Made by a program: the position numbers and the translations under genes
Notes under the pieces: model-generated
What the model saw: only the letters and a program-made list of their open reading frames with translations
The model's database searches: none
Told to the model about the DNA's origin: nothing
Assembly (NCBI GenBank): GCA_963703325.1
Contig: OY969805.1
Location: 2,542,001 to 2,606,000 of the forward strand
DNA length: 64,000 nucleotides
Source: Aquilonibacter sp963703325
Lineage (GTDB): Bacteria; Vulcanimicrobiota; Vulcanimicrobiia; Vulcanimicrobiales; Vulcanimicrobiaceae
Direction: 5' to 3'
Part shown: piece after piece, positions 40,649-49,808 of the stretch
Position numbering within the stretch: position 1 is the stretch's first letter
Layout: the number at the start of each line of letters is the position of its first letter

Positions 40649-41875
40649 ATGGTGGTTATGAAGCACGAGACCGTATGCGGGCTCGATATCGGGACGACCA
40701 AGACCTGTGCGGTCGTCGCCGTGGAAGGCCCGGGCGGCTTGGAGATCGTGGGCGTTGGTGAGGCGCCCTCTCTCGGCATGCGCAAAGGCGTGGTCGTAGA
40801 TCTCGACGAGACGATCAAGTCGATTGAAGCGGCGACCGAACGCGCCGAACGCATGGCCGGCGTGCACATCGCCGACGTCTACGTCGGCATCACCGGCGAT
40901 CACATTCGCAGCACCAACAATCGCGCGGTGGTCGCAACAACGAGCGACGATCGCGAAGTGTCGCACGCCGATGTGCGCCGCGTGATCGACGCAAGTAAAA
41001 TCATCAACATTCCGGCCGATCGTCAAATCATTCACGCGCTGCCGCGCTATTTCACCGTCGACGGACAAGAAGGCGTGGAAGATCCGGTCGGCATGGCGGG
41101 CGGGCGTTTAGAAGTCGACACGCACATCATTACCGGCGGCTCGACGTTTATTACCAACGTGCTCAAGTGCGTGCATCGCGCCGGGCTCGAGGCCGCGGGA
41201 CTCGTGTTCGAACCGTTGGCCAGTTCGGCGTCAACGTTGCTGGCCGAAGAAAAACAAGTCGGCGTGGTGTTGCTCGATATCGGCGGCGGCACGACCGACA
41301 TCGCGGTGTACTCGCTCGGCAGTGCGATCTTTACCGCGACCGTTCCGGTGGGCGGCAACATTCTTACCAGCGACATTTCGCTCGGCTTGAAGACCTCGCT
41401 CGCGCAAGCTGAAGAAGTGAAGAAGCAATTCGGCGCCGGCGTTTCCGAGGACGGCGAGATGACGTTTAGCGTGCACGGGCTCGACGGCCGCACCAACAAA
41501 GAATTCACCACCCAGCAACTGCGCGCGATTGTGGTGCCGCGCGTGCTCGAAACGCTGCGCATGGCCAAACAAAAGATCATCGAAAACGTGCCGCGCGACC
41601 TGGTGCTCGGCGAAGTGGTGATCACCGGCGGCGGCGCGCTCTTGCCGGGCCTGGTGCCGATCGCCGAAGACGTCTTCGGTTTGCCGACGCGCGTGGGCTC
41701 ACCCACGACGCTGAGCGGTTTGACCGACGCGATGAGCCAACCGCAGTACGCCACCGCGATCGGCCTGGTGCTCTTCGGCGCCAATGGCGAGTTAGAAGAG
41801 AGCAACGGCGTCCGCCGCGGCGGCGGATCGATGTTTACCAAAGTCCGACAGTGGTTCTCGGATCTTTGGAATTGA
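40649..41875 (+). CDS. ftsA: Cell division protein FtsA
   Basis: 408 residues of the actin/HSP70 fold: phosphate loops CGLDIGTTKTCAVVAV and GVVLLDIGGGTTDIAVYS, the 1C subdomain in between, and the adenosine motif VVITGGGALLPGLV. The C-terminus ends in an amphipathic helix, MFTKVRQWFSDLWN, the expected membrane-targeting sequence. Tethers FtsZ to the membrane. A second in-frame ATG at 40658 is possible. Confidence 0.95.
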   Translation: MVVMKHETVCGLDIGTTKTCAVVAVEGPGGLEIVGVGEAPSLGMRKGVVVDLDETIKSIEAATERAERMAGVHIADVYVGITGDHIRSTNNRAVVATTSDDREVSHADVRRVIDASKIINIPADRQIIHALPRYFTVDGQEGVEDPVGMAGGRLEVDTHIITGGSTFITNVLKCVHRAGLEAAGLVFEPLASSASTLLAEEKQVGVVLLDIGGGTTDIAVYSLGSAIFTATVPVGGNILTSDISLGLKTSLAQAEEVKKQFGAGVSEDGEMTFSVHGLDGRTNKEFTTQQLRAIVVPRVLETLRMAKQKIIENVPRDLVLGEVVITGGGALLPGLVPIAEDVFGLPTRVGSPTTLSGLTDAMSQPQYATAIGLVLFGANGELEESNGVRRGGGSMFTKVRQWFSDLWN

Positions 41876-41876
41876 C

Positions 41877-41927
41877 CAGATTCAGCTTCGCTGAATCCAT
41901 GGCGTTTGGCGCTAACGCGCCAATCTG
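41877..41927 (+). promoter_or_regulatory. Nested, mutually exclusive hairpins in the ftsA-ftsZ spacer
   Basis: Hairpin 1 is GATTCAGC-TTC-GCTGAATC (41879-41897). Hairpin 2 is TTGGCGC-TAAC-GCGCCAA (41906-41923). An outer pairing, CAGATT (41877-41882) with AATCTG (41922-41927), shares bases with both, so the leader can fold in at least two ways. All lie upstream of the ftsZ ribosome site. No U-run follows, so processing, stability or translational control is likelier than termination. Confidence 0.55.
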
Positions 41928-41984
41928 CGGGGTCCTGACGTGAAAAAACCTAAGCAACTACAACTAATCGAGGAGCAAGCTCAG

Positions 41985-43055
41985 ATGGCAGATGCACGGC
42001 GCTTTCAACCCGAACATGCCGCGTCGATCAAGGTAATCGGCGTTGGGGGCGGCGGCTGCAATGCCGTCAATCGCATGATCGAGGCCGGTCTTACCGGCGT
42101 CGAATTCTATGCCGTCAATTCCGATGTGCAGGCGTTGCGCAATTCGCGCACCGAGAACACCGTGCACATCGGCGGCGGTCAGACGCGCGGCCTGGGCGCA
42201 GGCGCGAACCCGACGCTCGGACGCGAAGCGGCCGAAGCCTCGCGCGAAGATCTTGCGATGATTCTCGATGGTTCGGATCTGGTGTTCATTACCGCCGGTA
42301 TGGGCGGTGGCACCGGCAGCGGTGCCGCACCGGTGATCGCCGAAATCGCGCGCGATTCCGGGGCGCTCACGATTGCCGTGGTGACCAAGCCGTTCGCGTT
42401 CGAAGGGCGCAAGCGCATGACGACCGCCGAAACCTCGATCGCCGACCTGGAATCGAAGGTCGATACGCTGATCACGATTCCCAACGAACGCATTTTGCAA
42501 GTGATCGAAAAGCGCACGCCGCTCAACGAAGCGTTTGCCTACGCCGACGACGTGCTGCGCCAAGGCATTCAAGGCATCAGCGATCTCATCACGCAGCCGG
42601 GCTTGATCAATCTCGACTTCGCCGACGTGAAGACGATCATGAGCGACGCGGGCAGTGCGATGATGGGCATCGGTGAAGGCACGGGCGAACACCGCGCCGC
42701 CGACGCCGCGCAAAAAGCCATCGCGTCGCCGTTACTCGAAACCACGATCGAAGGCGCGCGCGGCGTGATCTTCAATATCACCGGCGGCCCGGATATGGCG
42801 ATGTATGAAGTCAACGAGGCGGCCGAGATGATCAGCCGCGCGGTGGATTCCGATGCGCAAATCATCTTCGGTGCATCGATCGATCCGAACATGACCGGCA
42901 AAGTAATGGTGACGGTGCTCGCGGCGGGCTTCGGCGCACCGCGCGGCTATCGTCCGCAAGTGGGTCACGCGTTTGAAAGCGGCAAGCTCGAGACGGTGAC
43001 GCCGGTCAACATGGACGACATCGAAGTGCCGGCCTTCTTGCGGTACCGCGGCTAA
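41985..43055 (+). CDS. ftsZ: Cell division protein FtsZ
   Basis: 356 residues of tubulin-like GTPase: IKVIGVGGGGCNAVNRMIE, the tubulin signature GGGTGSGAAPVIAEIA, the T7 loop region NLDFADVKTIMSDAG and a C-terminal peptide DDIEVPAFLRYRG that binds FtsA. ATG 41985 is chosen because of AGGAG at 41971-41975. GTG 41940 in frame would add 15 residues (KKPKQLQLIEEQAQ) and lies right after the spacer hairpins; both could be used. Confidence 0.96.
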   Translation: MADARRFQPEHAASIKVIGVGGGGCNAVNRMIEAGLTGVEFYAVNSDVQALRNSRTENTVHIGGGQTRGLGAGANPTLGREAAEASREDLAMILDGSDLVFITAGMGGGTGSGAAPVIAEIARDSGALTIAVVTKPFAFEGRKRMTTAETSIADLESKVDTLITIPNERILQVIEKRTPLNEAFAYADDVLRQGIQGISDLITQPGLINLDFADVKTIMSDAGSAMMGIGEGTGEHRAADAAQKAIASPLLETTIEGARGVIFNITGGPDMAMYEVNEAAEMISRAVDSDAQIIFGASIDPNMTGKVMVTVLAAGFGAPRGYRPQVGHAFESGKLETVTPVNMDDIEVPAFLRYRG

Positions 43056-43064
43056 GCACACATC

Positions 43065-43877
43065 GTGGACCAAGGCTTTAACGCCCGGGTGCTGGCCGAC
43101 TCGGTCAGCCCCGCGGGTATCCGTTTGACGACGCTCGAGGTGCGCTTCCCGCGCTTCATCTTGAGTGAATTTAACACGCACCGCGTCTTTTCACGGTCGA
43201 GCGCGAGTGCACGCGCGGTACCGACGAAGAAAATGCTGGAACGCGTCCTTGAATATCCGGCAATGCCGGTTGAATGGGGCGTAAATAAGCCCGGCATGTC
43301 GGCCAGCGAAACGCTCACCACGCAACAAGCAGAAGAAGCGAAGGCAGAATGGCTGCGAGCCCGCGATAGTGCGGTGCAACATGTGCGATCGCTGCAGGAC
43401 TACAACGTCCACAAGCAGGTGATCAACCGCGTCCTCGAACCGTTCATGTGGCACACGGTGATCGTCAGCGCTACTGAATGGTACAATTTCTTTAGCCTCC
43501 GTCTTGCGTCAAACGCGCAGCCGGAGATGCAGGTCACGGCGCAGCACATGCGCGCAGCGATGGATGCCTCGAAACCAGCGCCGGTCGCCGTTGGCGAGTG
43601 GCACCTACCGCTAGTGCAAGATGACGAACGTTCGATGCCGATCGAGGAATTGAAGAAAGTTAGCGCCGCGCGCTGCGCGCGCGTGTCGTACCTTACGCAC
43701 GACGGCAAACGCGACATCGAAAAGGACATCGAGCTGTGCGAACGGCTACGCACCGATCGGCATCTGAGTCCTTTCGAGCACGTTGCGACGCCGAGCGCAG
43801 ACGCCGGCTTTCACGCGAATTTCCGCGGCTGGGTGCAGATGCGCAAGGAGATCGAGGCGGCGCCAATACAGGGTTAG
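43065..43877 (+). CDS. thyX: Flavin-dependent thymidylate synthase, divergent
   Basis: 270 residues from GTG 43065. Makes dTMP from dUMP using FAD and methylene-tetrahydrofolate. The ThyX signature is divergent: THRVFSRSSASARAVP in place of RHRxxSxNexSxR. Other family blocks are FILSEFNTHR, EWYNFFSLRLASNAQPEMQ and HLSPFEHVATP. This matches the branch of ThyX proteins with the longer, Ser-rich motif. 9 nt after ftsZ, so probably the same transcript. Confidence 0.88.
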   Translation: MDQGFNARVLADSVSPAGIRLTTLEVRFPRFILSEFNTHRVFSRSSASARAVPTKKMLERVLEYPAMPVEWGVNKPGMSASETLTTQQAEEAKAEWLRARDSAVQHVRSLQDYNVHKQVINRVLEPFMWHTVIVSATEWYNFFSLRLASNAQPEMQVTAQHMRAAMDASKPAPVAVGEWHLPLVQDDERSMPIEELKKVSAARCARVSYLTHDGKRDIEKDIELCERLRTDRHLSPFEHVATPSADAGFHANFRGWVQMRKEIEAAPIQG

Positions 43878-44023
43878 TGCCCGAATCTTCGGCATCTGGA
43901 CATTAAGGCCTAGCGCGCCGGCGCGATATTGCAAAACGGCTTGCCAATATGCGATAAAGATTTCCCCGGACACCGATTTGCCGCGGCTCCGGTAAGTAAT
44001 TTACCGTCAGTGGGGTTACGGGC

Positions 44024-45220
44024 GTGGCGCTCTACGCGGAGCCTCGAGCGTTTCTGCTCGAGGATGAATTTCCTCACAGGTCGCCGGAGGCGCTTGCGCT
44101 GCGGCAGGTCGCGGACAACGGCGTTGATGACCCGCCGGCAATTCGCGCGGTCGATCGCCTTCACGAAAGCGCGATTCGGGTTAGTGCGTCGGATATACAC
44201 CTGGAGCCGACCCTTACCGGCGGACGAGTACGGCTTCGCGTGGACGGCATTCTGCGCGAAATCGAGCAGCTGCCTCGGGAGCTTTTTCATCCGGTAGTTT
44301 CGCGAGTCAAGCTCCTCGCCGCCATGGACATTGCCGAACGGCGACTTCCGCAAGACGGGCGTTACCTTTTGGACCGCGGCGGCCGCAACCTAGACGCGCG
44401 CGTATCGTCGATGCCGACTATCGCGGGCGAGAAGCTCGTGATCCGTTTGCTCGACATGCAGGCGCAGGTGCCCGGGCTCGCGGCGCTCGGGATGGGCGTA
44501 GCCATGCTCGCAAGGTATCGCCGCGTAATACACGCGGCGCACGGATTCGTCGTCGTATGTGGTCCGACCGGAAGTGGAAAAACGACAACGCTGTATGCCT
44601 CGCTTGCCGAACGCAACGTCGACGGACAACATATCTGTACCGTCGAGGACCCCGTTGAGGTGCAGATGACGGGTGTGGCGCAGGTTCAGGTAAATCCGAA
44701 GGCAGGTTTAACATTTGCGTCGGCGTTGCGCGCCTTTCTGCGCCAAGATCCCAACGTCATCATGCTTGGCGAGATGCGCGACGCCGAGTCGGCGGGCGTC
44801 GCCATGTCCGCGGCTCTATCCGGTCAGCTCGTCATGACGACACTTCACGCGAGCGACGCACCACGCGCCATCGAACGTCTCGTCGAGTTTGGCCTGGATC
44901 GCCATACGCTAGCTGCCGGACTGTCAGCCATCGTCTCGCAACGACTCGTGCGGCGTCTCTGCCTGCAGTGTCGATCAAAGGGTTGCGTGCGTTGCGACGG
45001 ATCGGGCTATCGTGGGCGCATTGCGATCTTTGAATACTTGCCGATGACCAGCGACGTTCGGTCAGCCGTGGCGCGCTCACAGACCGCCCTCGAGCTCGCC
45101 GGGCTGGCAGCGCGCGCCGGATACGACCCGATGATACGCGAAGGATTTCAACTCGTCGCACGCGGCGAAACCAGCCGCAGTGAACTAGAGCGCGTTCTCG
45201 GATCGGGTGAGGGCGAATGA
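44024..45220 (+). CDS. pilB: Type IV pilus/type II secretion assembly ATPase (PilB/GspE-like), short
   Basis: 398 residues from GTG 44024. Walker A GPTGSGKTT (180-188), Asp box and Walker B VIMLGEMRD (245-253), His box TLHASDAPRA, and a zinc tetracysteine CLQC…CVRC (313-324). The large N-terminal GspE domain is absent. Powers pilus extension from the inner membrane. First gene of an operon that runs to 54399, nearly all genes overlapping by 1-20 nt. Confidence 0.9.
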   Translation: MALYAEPRAFLLEDEFPHRSPEALALRQVADNGVDDPPAIRAVDRLHESAIRVSASDIHLEPTLTGGRVRLRVDGILREIEQLPRELFHPVVSRVKLLAAMDIAERRLPQDGRYLLDRGGRNLDARVSSMPTIAGEKLVIRLLDMQAQVPGLAALGMGVAMLARYRRVIHAAHGFVVVCGPTGSGKTTTLYASLAERNVDGQHICTVEDPVEVQMTGVAQVQVNPKAGLTFASALRAFLRQDPNVIMLGEMRDAESAGVAMSAALSGQLVMTTLHASDAPRAIERLVEFGLDRHTLAAGLSAIVSQRLVRRLCLQCRSKGCVRCDGSGYRGRIAIFEYLPMTSDVRSAVARSQTALELAGLAARAGYDPMIREGFQLVARGETSRSELERVLGSGEGE

Positions 45221-46263
45221 CTACGGCGCTCCCGAACATACGGTTGACCGACGTTTTGCACGTCGGCTTGCAGCGGGATGCTTCCGACGTTCACTTGGTA
45301 CCCGGGCTCGCTCCAGCGCTACGCGTTGATGGCGAGCTTGCGTTCCTGAGCGGCTCTCCGCTCACGGCGCAGGAGACGTCCGATATTGCTCGCGCCCTGT
45401 TGGAACCGCCAGCCTTTGGCCGACTCGAATCGGGAGCCGAGGTTTCCGCAGCGCGGGTTACCGATGAGCGCCTCGTGCTGCGCATTCACGGGTTTCGCAG
45501 CTCGCAGGGCTGTACGCTAGCCATCCGTTTGCTCAACAAGCAGATACCAACGCTGGATTCGTTGCAGCTGCCGCCGGTCGTCGCTACGCTAGCTCAGCGC
45601 GATCGTGGGCTGGTTATCTTTGCCGGCCCGACGGGAAGCGGCAAGTCCACATCGCTTGCCGCGTTGGTCGCCGGTCTAAACGAAACCGCGGCGCGGCGTG
45701 TCATTTCAATTGAAGATCCGATCGAATATCGCTATCAGGTGGGTCGGTGTCTCATAACCCAGCGTGAAATCGGCAGAGATGCGTCGTCATTTAGCTCCGC
45801 ACTGTTAGGCGCGCTACGCGCCGATCCCGACGTAATCGTGCTTGGTGAGATGCGCGAGATCGCCGCGATGCGCGCGGCGCTAACCGCGGCTGAAACGGGG
45901 CACTTGGTGTTGACGACGTTGCACACGGGAAGCGCCGTCCAAACGATTGAGCGGATCGTCGACGCATTCAGCGGTTCAGAGCAGGCGCAAGTACGATCCC
46001 AACTCGCGCAGTGCCTCAATGCCGTTGTGTGTCAGCACCTCGTCGCGCGAAAGCACGGCTCCGGACGGCGCGCGGCTGTCGAAGTGCTATTGGTCAACGA
46101 TGCAGTGCGCGCCATGATCCGGGAGTCGAGAACGCATCTCATTCGAAACGCGATGACGACGGGCCGTCAACTGGGCATGCAGACGCTGGAGCATCACTTG
46201 AACGAGCTTGCTATGGGAAATGAGATCGACGCGGAGACCGCGCGCCGCACAAGCGAGAACTGA
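45217..46263 (+). CDS. pilT: Type IV pilus retraction ATPase (PilT-like)
   Basis: 348 residues. N-terminal PAS-like part (DASDVHLVPGLAPALRVDGE), Walker A GPTGSGKST (137-145), SIEDPIEYRYQ, Walker B DVIVLGEMREI and TTLHTGSAVQTIERIV. No zinc tetracysteine, as expected of PilT. Disassembles pilins for retraction, needed for twitching and DNA uptake. ATGA overlap with pilB. Confidence 0.9.
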   Translation: MTTALPNIRLTDVLHVGLQRDASDVHLVPGLAPALRVDGELAFLSGSPLTAQETSDIARALLEPPAFGRLESGAEVSAARVTDERLVLRIHGFRSSQGCTLAIRLLNKQIPTLDSLQLPPVVATLAQRDRGLVIFAGPTGSGKSTSLAALVAGLNETAARRVISIEDPIEYRYQVGRCLITQREIGRDASSFSSALLGALRADPDVIVLGEMREIAAMRAALTAAETGHLVLTTLHTGSAVQTIERIVDAFSGSEQAQVRSQLAQCLNAVVCQHLVARKHGSGRRAAVEVLLVNDAVRAMIRESRTHLIRNAMTTGRQLGMQTLEHHLNELAMGNEIDAETARRTSEN

Positions 46264-46267
46264 GACA

Positions 46268-47488
46268 ATGGCCTCGATCTTTGCGTATACGGCCCGCAAC
46301 GGTGACGGACGATTCGTCGCAGGTTCACTGCAGGCGGAGAACCGCGAACAGGCACTTGCGCATCTTCGCGGGCGCCCACTCTTCGTGACGTCGCTATCGG
46401 CGAGGGATAGCGCGACGGGCGTCGTGGGCTCCATCGTGACGGCGTGGCCGTTATCCGGTGCGGCCCGTTCCGCATTCTTTCGTTCTTTCGCAACGTTGAT
46501 TCGCGCCGGTGTCCCCATCCGTCGAGCGCTTGATGTCGTGATCGACAGCTGTCGTGACGTGCGTTTGCGCGAGGCCCTGGGTTCGGTTTTGAGCGACATC
46601 GAGTCCGGCAGCGAACTGTCGACCGCGATGTCACGACGGCCGCGCGAATTTCCACGGCTCTACGTGGCGTTGATTCGAGCCGGCGAGTTGAGCGGCGCGC
46701 TCGATGAGATCTTAGAGCGTTTGGCGGCCTTGCTCGAGCGCCACCTGGCAGTGCGTAAACGCGTGCGCTCGGCCTTGGCGTACCCGCTGATCGTCGCGTG
46801 CGCGGCGCTGTCGCTCGTCCTATTTCTAGTTGGGAGTACCGTTCCGGCATTTGCATCGATGTTTGCTGAAATGCGAGTCACGCTTCCGTGGTCGACTCGG
46901 GCGCTGATCTTCGCGGGAAATACACTGAGAAGTCCACTAGTCTGGCTCGCGCTCGGGATCGTTCCGCTCGCTATCGTGGCCTTTGCGCAGGCCGCGCGGC
47001 GCGCCGAACCGATTGCCATTCGACTCGATCGATGCGTGCTCGCTACGCCGATATTGGGTGGCATTCTTCGGAAATCGGTCGTAGCGCGGTTCTCGCGCAC
47101 CTTGGGCACGATGCTCCGCTCTGGAGTGCCGCTGCTGGACGCCCTCGATGCGGCACATGACGTCGTGGAGAATGTGGTGTATTCTAGTTTCACGCGAGAA
47201 CTCGGCACGGCGCTCCGTGAGGGGACACCGATCGCTGGAGCTCTGGAAGGGAGCGGGCTCTTTGACGGGCTCGTTCTGCAGCTGGTCCGGGTTGGCGAGG
47301 AGACAGGGACACTGGACGCGATGTTGCTGCGTATCGCTGACTATTATGAACTGGATGTAGAAACCGCGGTGGCCGCGCTGGGAAGCGTCGTGGAGCCCGT
47401 TTTGATTATCGGGCTTGGAGCGCTCGTCGGCGTGATCGTAGCCTCAATTTTGATCCCTCTCTACTCAATGATCGGGAGCATCAAATGA
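46268..47488 (+). CDS. pilC: Type IV pilus inner-membrane platform protein (PilC/GspF-like)
   Basis: 406 residues; ATG 46268 starts MASIFAYTARNGDGRFVAGS, the usual GspF opening. Two GspF domains (FRSFATLIRAGVPIRRALDV and FSRTLGTMLRSGVPLLDALD) each precede a transmembrane helix, and the protein ends in a third (PVLIIGLGALVGVIVASILI). Couples the ATPases to pilin. Spacing is 4 nt after pilT and ATGA overlap with the sigma factor. Confidence 0.93.
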   Translation: MASIFAYTARNGDGRFVAGSLQAENREQALAHLRGRPLFVTSLSARDSATGVVGSIVTAWPLSGAARSAFFRSFATLIRAGVPIRRALDVVIDSCRDVRLREALGSVLSDIESGSELSTAMSRRPREFPRLYVALIRAGELSGALDEILERLAALLERHLAVRKRVRSALAYPLIVACAALSLVLFLVGSTVPAFASMFAEMRVTLPWSTRALIFAGNTLRSPLVWLALGIVPLAIVAFAQAARRAEPIAIRLDRCVLATPILGGILRKSVVARFSRTLGTMLRSGVPLLDALDAAHDVVENVVYSSFTRELGTALREGTPIAGALEGSGLFDGLVLQLVRVGEETGTLDAMLLRIADYYELDVETAVAALGSVVEPVLIIGLGALVGVIVASILIPLYSMIGSIK

Positions 47489-48159
47489 TTGCATGCGATT
47501 CTGAGCGCGAGCGTACGATTCAGGAATACCGGTACTTGTGCTCGCGAGCGGCAAGAAAATTCATGCGTGATGGCATCGACCGTGGAGACCTCGAGCAGGT
47601 CGCTGCGATAGGATTAATCAAGGCCACCGATCGCTTTGACCCGAGTATCGGCACGCCGTTCGAGGCGTACGCGTGGATGCTGGTTCTCGGCGAGTTGATG
47701 CACTACGTACGGGATAGCGAGCGGGCCGTACGCGCGCCTCGCCGCGTCCGTGAACTCGATCGCCGATGTGGCGCCGCGGAACGGGAGCTCTGGTCTTACT
47801 TGGGGCGTGAACCGAAAGCCGCGGAGTTAGCGCAATACCTCGGCGTCGCGGAAGAAGAATTCCGCGAAATGCTGCGTTATCGTGACGAGGGTGTTCCGGT
47901 ATCGGTCGAGGCGTTGCGCCCCTACGAGCAGCTTTCGCTTTCCTACACCATCGACAGTCAGCTCGATCGCATGCTTATCGAAGCGGAGCTTGCGCGTCTC
48001 TCGAGCGTGGAACGAGTGATTCTACGCGAAATCTACGAGAACGATACACCGGTAGGCGAGATTGCAAAGCGCCTAGGCTACTCGCGCCGCCACGTTACGC
48101 GATTGCATCGCGCGGCGCTACAAAAGCTTCGGCCGCACGCGCGTCCCATTAGCGCTTAG
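47485..48159 (+). CDS. RNA polymerase sigma factor, sigma-70 group 3-like (FliA/SigF-type)
   Basis: 224 residues with regions 2, 3 and 4. Region 2 has DLEQVAAIGLIKATDRFDP then FEAYAWMLVLGELMHYVRDS, region 3 LGREPKAAELAQYLGVAEEE, and region 4 a helix-turn-helix GEIAKRLGYSRRHVTRLHRA. Redirects RNA polymerase to alternative promoters. It is translationally coupled to pilC (ATGA 47485-47488) in the middle of the pilus operon, so it may drive pilus or competence promoters. No anti-sigma gene is adjacent. Confidence 0.88.
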   Translation: MIACDSERERTIQEYRYLCSRAARKFMRDGIDRGDLEQVAAIGLIKATDRFDPSIGTPFEAYAWMLVLGELMHYVRDSERAVRAPRRVRELDRRCGAAERELWSYLGREPKAAELAQYLGVAEEEFREMLRYRDEGVPVSVEALRPYEQLSLSYTIDSQLDRMLIEAELARLSSVERVILREIYENDTPVGEIAKRLGYSRRHVTRLHRAALQKLRPHARPISA

Positions 48160-48207
48160 GCGTGGCACTGTTATCCGTTGAAGGCGTTGGCTGGAAACGG
48201 AGAGCGG

Positions 48208-48666
48208 ATGTCGCGTACAGACGAGCGTGGATTCACGCTGATCGAAATGATGATCGTCGTAGCGATCATCGCCATATTGGTGGCAATCTTAGTCCCGAAT
48301 TTCATGCGCGCTCGCGCACAAGCGCAAACGGCTGCTTGCGAGGCGAATCTCAAAGAGATTGCTACCGCGCTCGAGGAGTACCAGACCGATCACGAGGCCT
48401 ACCCTGACGTTGCTAGCGCGACGAACGTCACGTCGACCGACCCGAACCTTGGCCAGTACCTGCGCCAGACGCCCCTCGATCCTGTCGATCCGACGGGCTT
48501 CTATCAGTACCAGGTCGCGAACTATAACACCGGAACCGCAAGCTACACGATCATTTGTCCGGGCCAACACGATCCCGCGACGTTAACAGCGATCGGTGGT
48601 GGGACCTCGGCGACGCACATTCAGTATGCGTCAGGAACGGGGTTCACTGCGATTGCGAGCCAATAG
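48208..48666 (+). CDS. Type IV prepilin/pseudopilin
   Basis: 152 residues. Short leader MSRTDERG, cleavage between Gly8 and Phe9, then FTLIEMMIVVAIIAILVAIL with the conserved Glu at +5. The C-terminal globular domain resembles GspG-type pilins (YQTDHEAYPDV, LDPVDPTGFYQYQV). ATG 48208 follows GGAGAGCGG and gives a standard leader; TTG 48178 would lengthen it by 10. Only one pilin gene is visible in the operon. Confidence 0.92.
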   Translation: MSRTDERGFTLIEMMIVVAIIAILVAILVPNFMRARAQAQTAACEANLKEIATALEEYQTDHEAYPDVASATNVTSTDPNLGQYLRQTPLDPVDPTGFYQYQVANYNTGTASYTIICPGQHDPATLTAIGGGTSATHIQYASGTGFTAIASQ

Positions 48667-48669
48667 CCG

Positions 48670-49275
48670 ATGATCGCGTTTGCGTCGTCGGCGTTCATCG
48701 CGGGTCTGGCGACGAGCATCGGCCCCTGCGTAGCGCCGCGATACTTGGCGCTCGCATCGCTGGTGGCAGAGAGCGACGCGCGACAGCGATGGATGCGCGT
48801 CACGTGCTTTATCGTCGGGCTCATGCTGAGCTATGGCCTGCTCGCTACGACGGCTTCGTTGCTCGGTGCCATTTTCGCGCTGTCGCCATTTGTGTATCTC
48901 GCACTCGCACTGAGCTTCCTCGTCTTTGGCCTGCGGGCGCTAACGACGCACGAGTCCTCTTCGCATCAATGCGCTAGATCGTCCGTGGGTTCGGCAGTGC
49001 TAACCGGCGGAGCGCTGGGTCTGGTATTCTCGCCGTGTTGCGCCCCTGTCGTCGGTATGATGGCGAGCGTGGCAGCCGCTTCCGGCTCGCTCGCTGCGGC
49101 GCTCGCGGCAACTTCTGCATTTGCGCTTGGTCACGTCGCGCCGCTCGTCGCGCTGGGTGTCGGCCTAAAGATCGGCGACCGTTTGCGCTTTCCGCTTGCG
49201 CTCGAGGGTGCGATGGGGACGATCGGCTCCGGACTCGCACTGGCACTCGCGTGTTACTACGGGATTCTCGCGTGA
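48670..49275 (+). CDS. CcdA/DsbD-like thiol-disulfide transmembrane protein
   Basis: 201 residues with about six transmembrane helices and the two family Cys/Pro motifs, SIGPCVAPRY and SPCCAPVVGM. Such proteins carry reducing power across the inner membrane, for cytochrome c assembly or disulfide exchange. Start 3 nt after the prepilin stop; TGATG overlap with the next gene. In a pilus operon it might manage disulfides in exported pilus components, which is inference. Confidence 0.8.
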   Translation: MIAFASSAFIAGLATSIGPCVAPRYLALASLVAESDARQRWMRVTCFIVGLMLSYGLLATTASLLGAIFALSPFVYLALALSFLVFGLRALTTHESSSHQCARSSVGSAVLTGGALGLVFSPCCAPVVGMMASVAAASGSLAAALAATSAFALGHVAPLVALGVGLKIGDRLRFPLALEGAMGTIGSGLALALACYYGILA

Positions 49276-49808
49276 TGGCACCTGCGGTCACGTTCCGAAG
49301 GCTTCTGCTGGTTGTGACGGCGCTGCTGCTTGCGGCACCGCTACTTCGGCCGGCGATGTCGTCTGCGCTGGTGACGCGTGGTGATGCATTGCTTTTCGCG
49401 CGTGATTCCCGGGCCCGTGCAAAGTACGCTTTAGCCCTACGCTTCGACGCCGCAAACACCGTGGCTGCGGATCGCTACGTGTTTTCCGCATTTCTTTCTC
49501 GGAAGCCGAGTGACTTGGAAGACGCGGTTCGAGTGGCCGGCGCCGTTCTGCGTAAGCGCCCTAATGAGGCTATCGTGCGAATGGATCGCGCGCTCTGTTT
49601 GCAGTTGCTGAGGCGATATGTGCTTGCGGCTGAGGACTTCGAGCTCGTCGGGCGTGAACGCAGTGACGTTCAGGCGCTAGCCCTCGCTGCCGCCGATCAA
49701 AGGCTCAGCGGAAACCCGGCCAAAGCGACGCAGCTGCTACTCATTGCTAGGATAATCGATCCTCACTATATACCGGTGCGGGTCGCACTCGAGCGAGGGT
49801 CGCGATGA
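49275..49808 (+). CDS. Membrane-anchored TPR-like protein of the pilus operon
   Basis: 177 residues: a single N-terminal membrane anchor or signal (FRRLLLVVTALLLAAPLL) followed by helical hairpins with TPR character (ARAKYALALRFDAANTVAAD, NEAIVRMDRALCLQLLRRYV, GNPAKATQLLLIARIIDPH). Possibly a pilotin-like or scaffold protein. ATG 49275 overlaps the CcdA-like stop (TGATG); upstream in-frame starts would lie inside that gene. Confidence 0.65.
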   Translation: MAPAVTFRRLLLVVTALLLAAPLLRPAMSSALVTRGDALLFARDSRARAKYALALRFDAANTVAADRYVFSAFLSRKPSDLEDAVRVAGAVLRKRPNEAIVRMDRALCLQLLRRYVLAAEDFELVGRERSDVQALALAAADQRLSGNPAKATQLLLIARIIDPHYIPVRVALERGSR

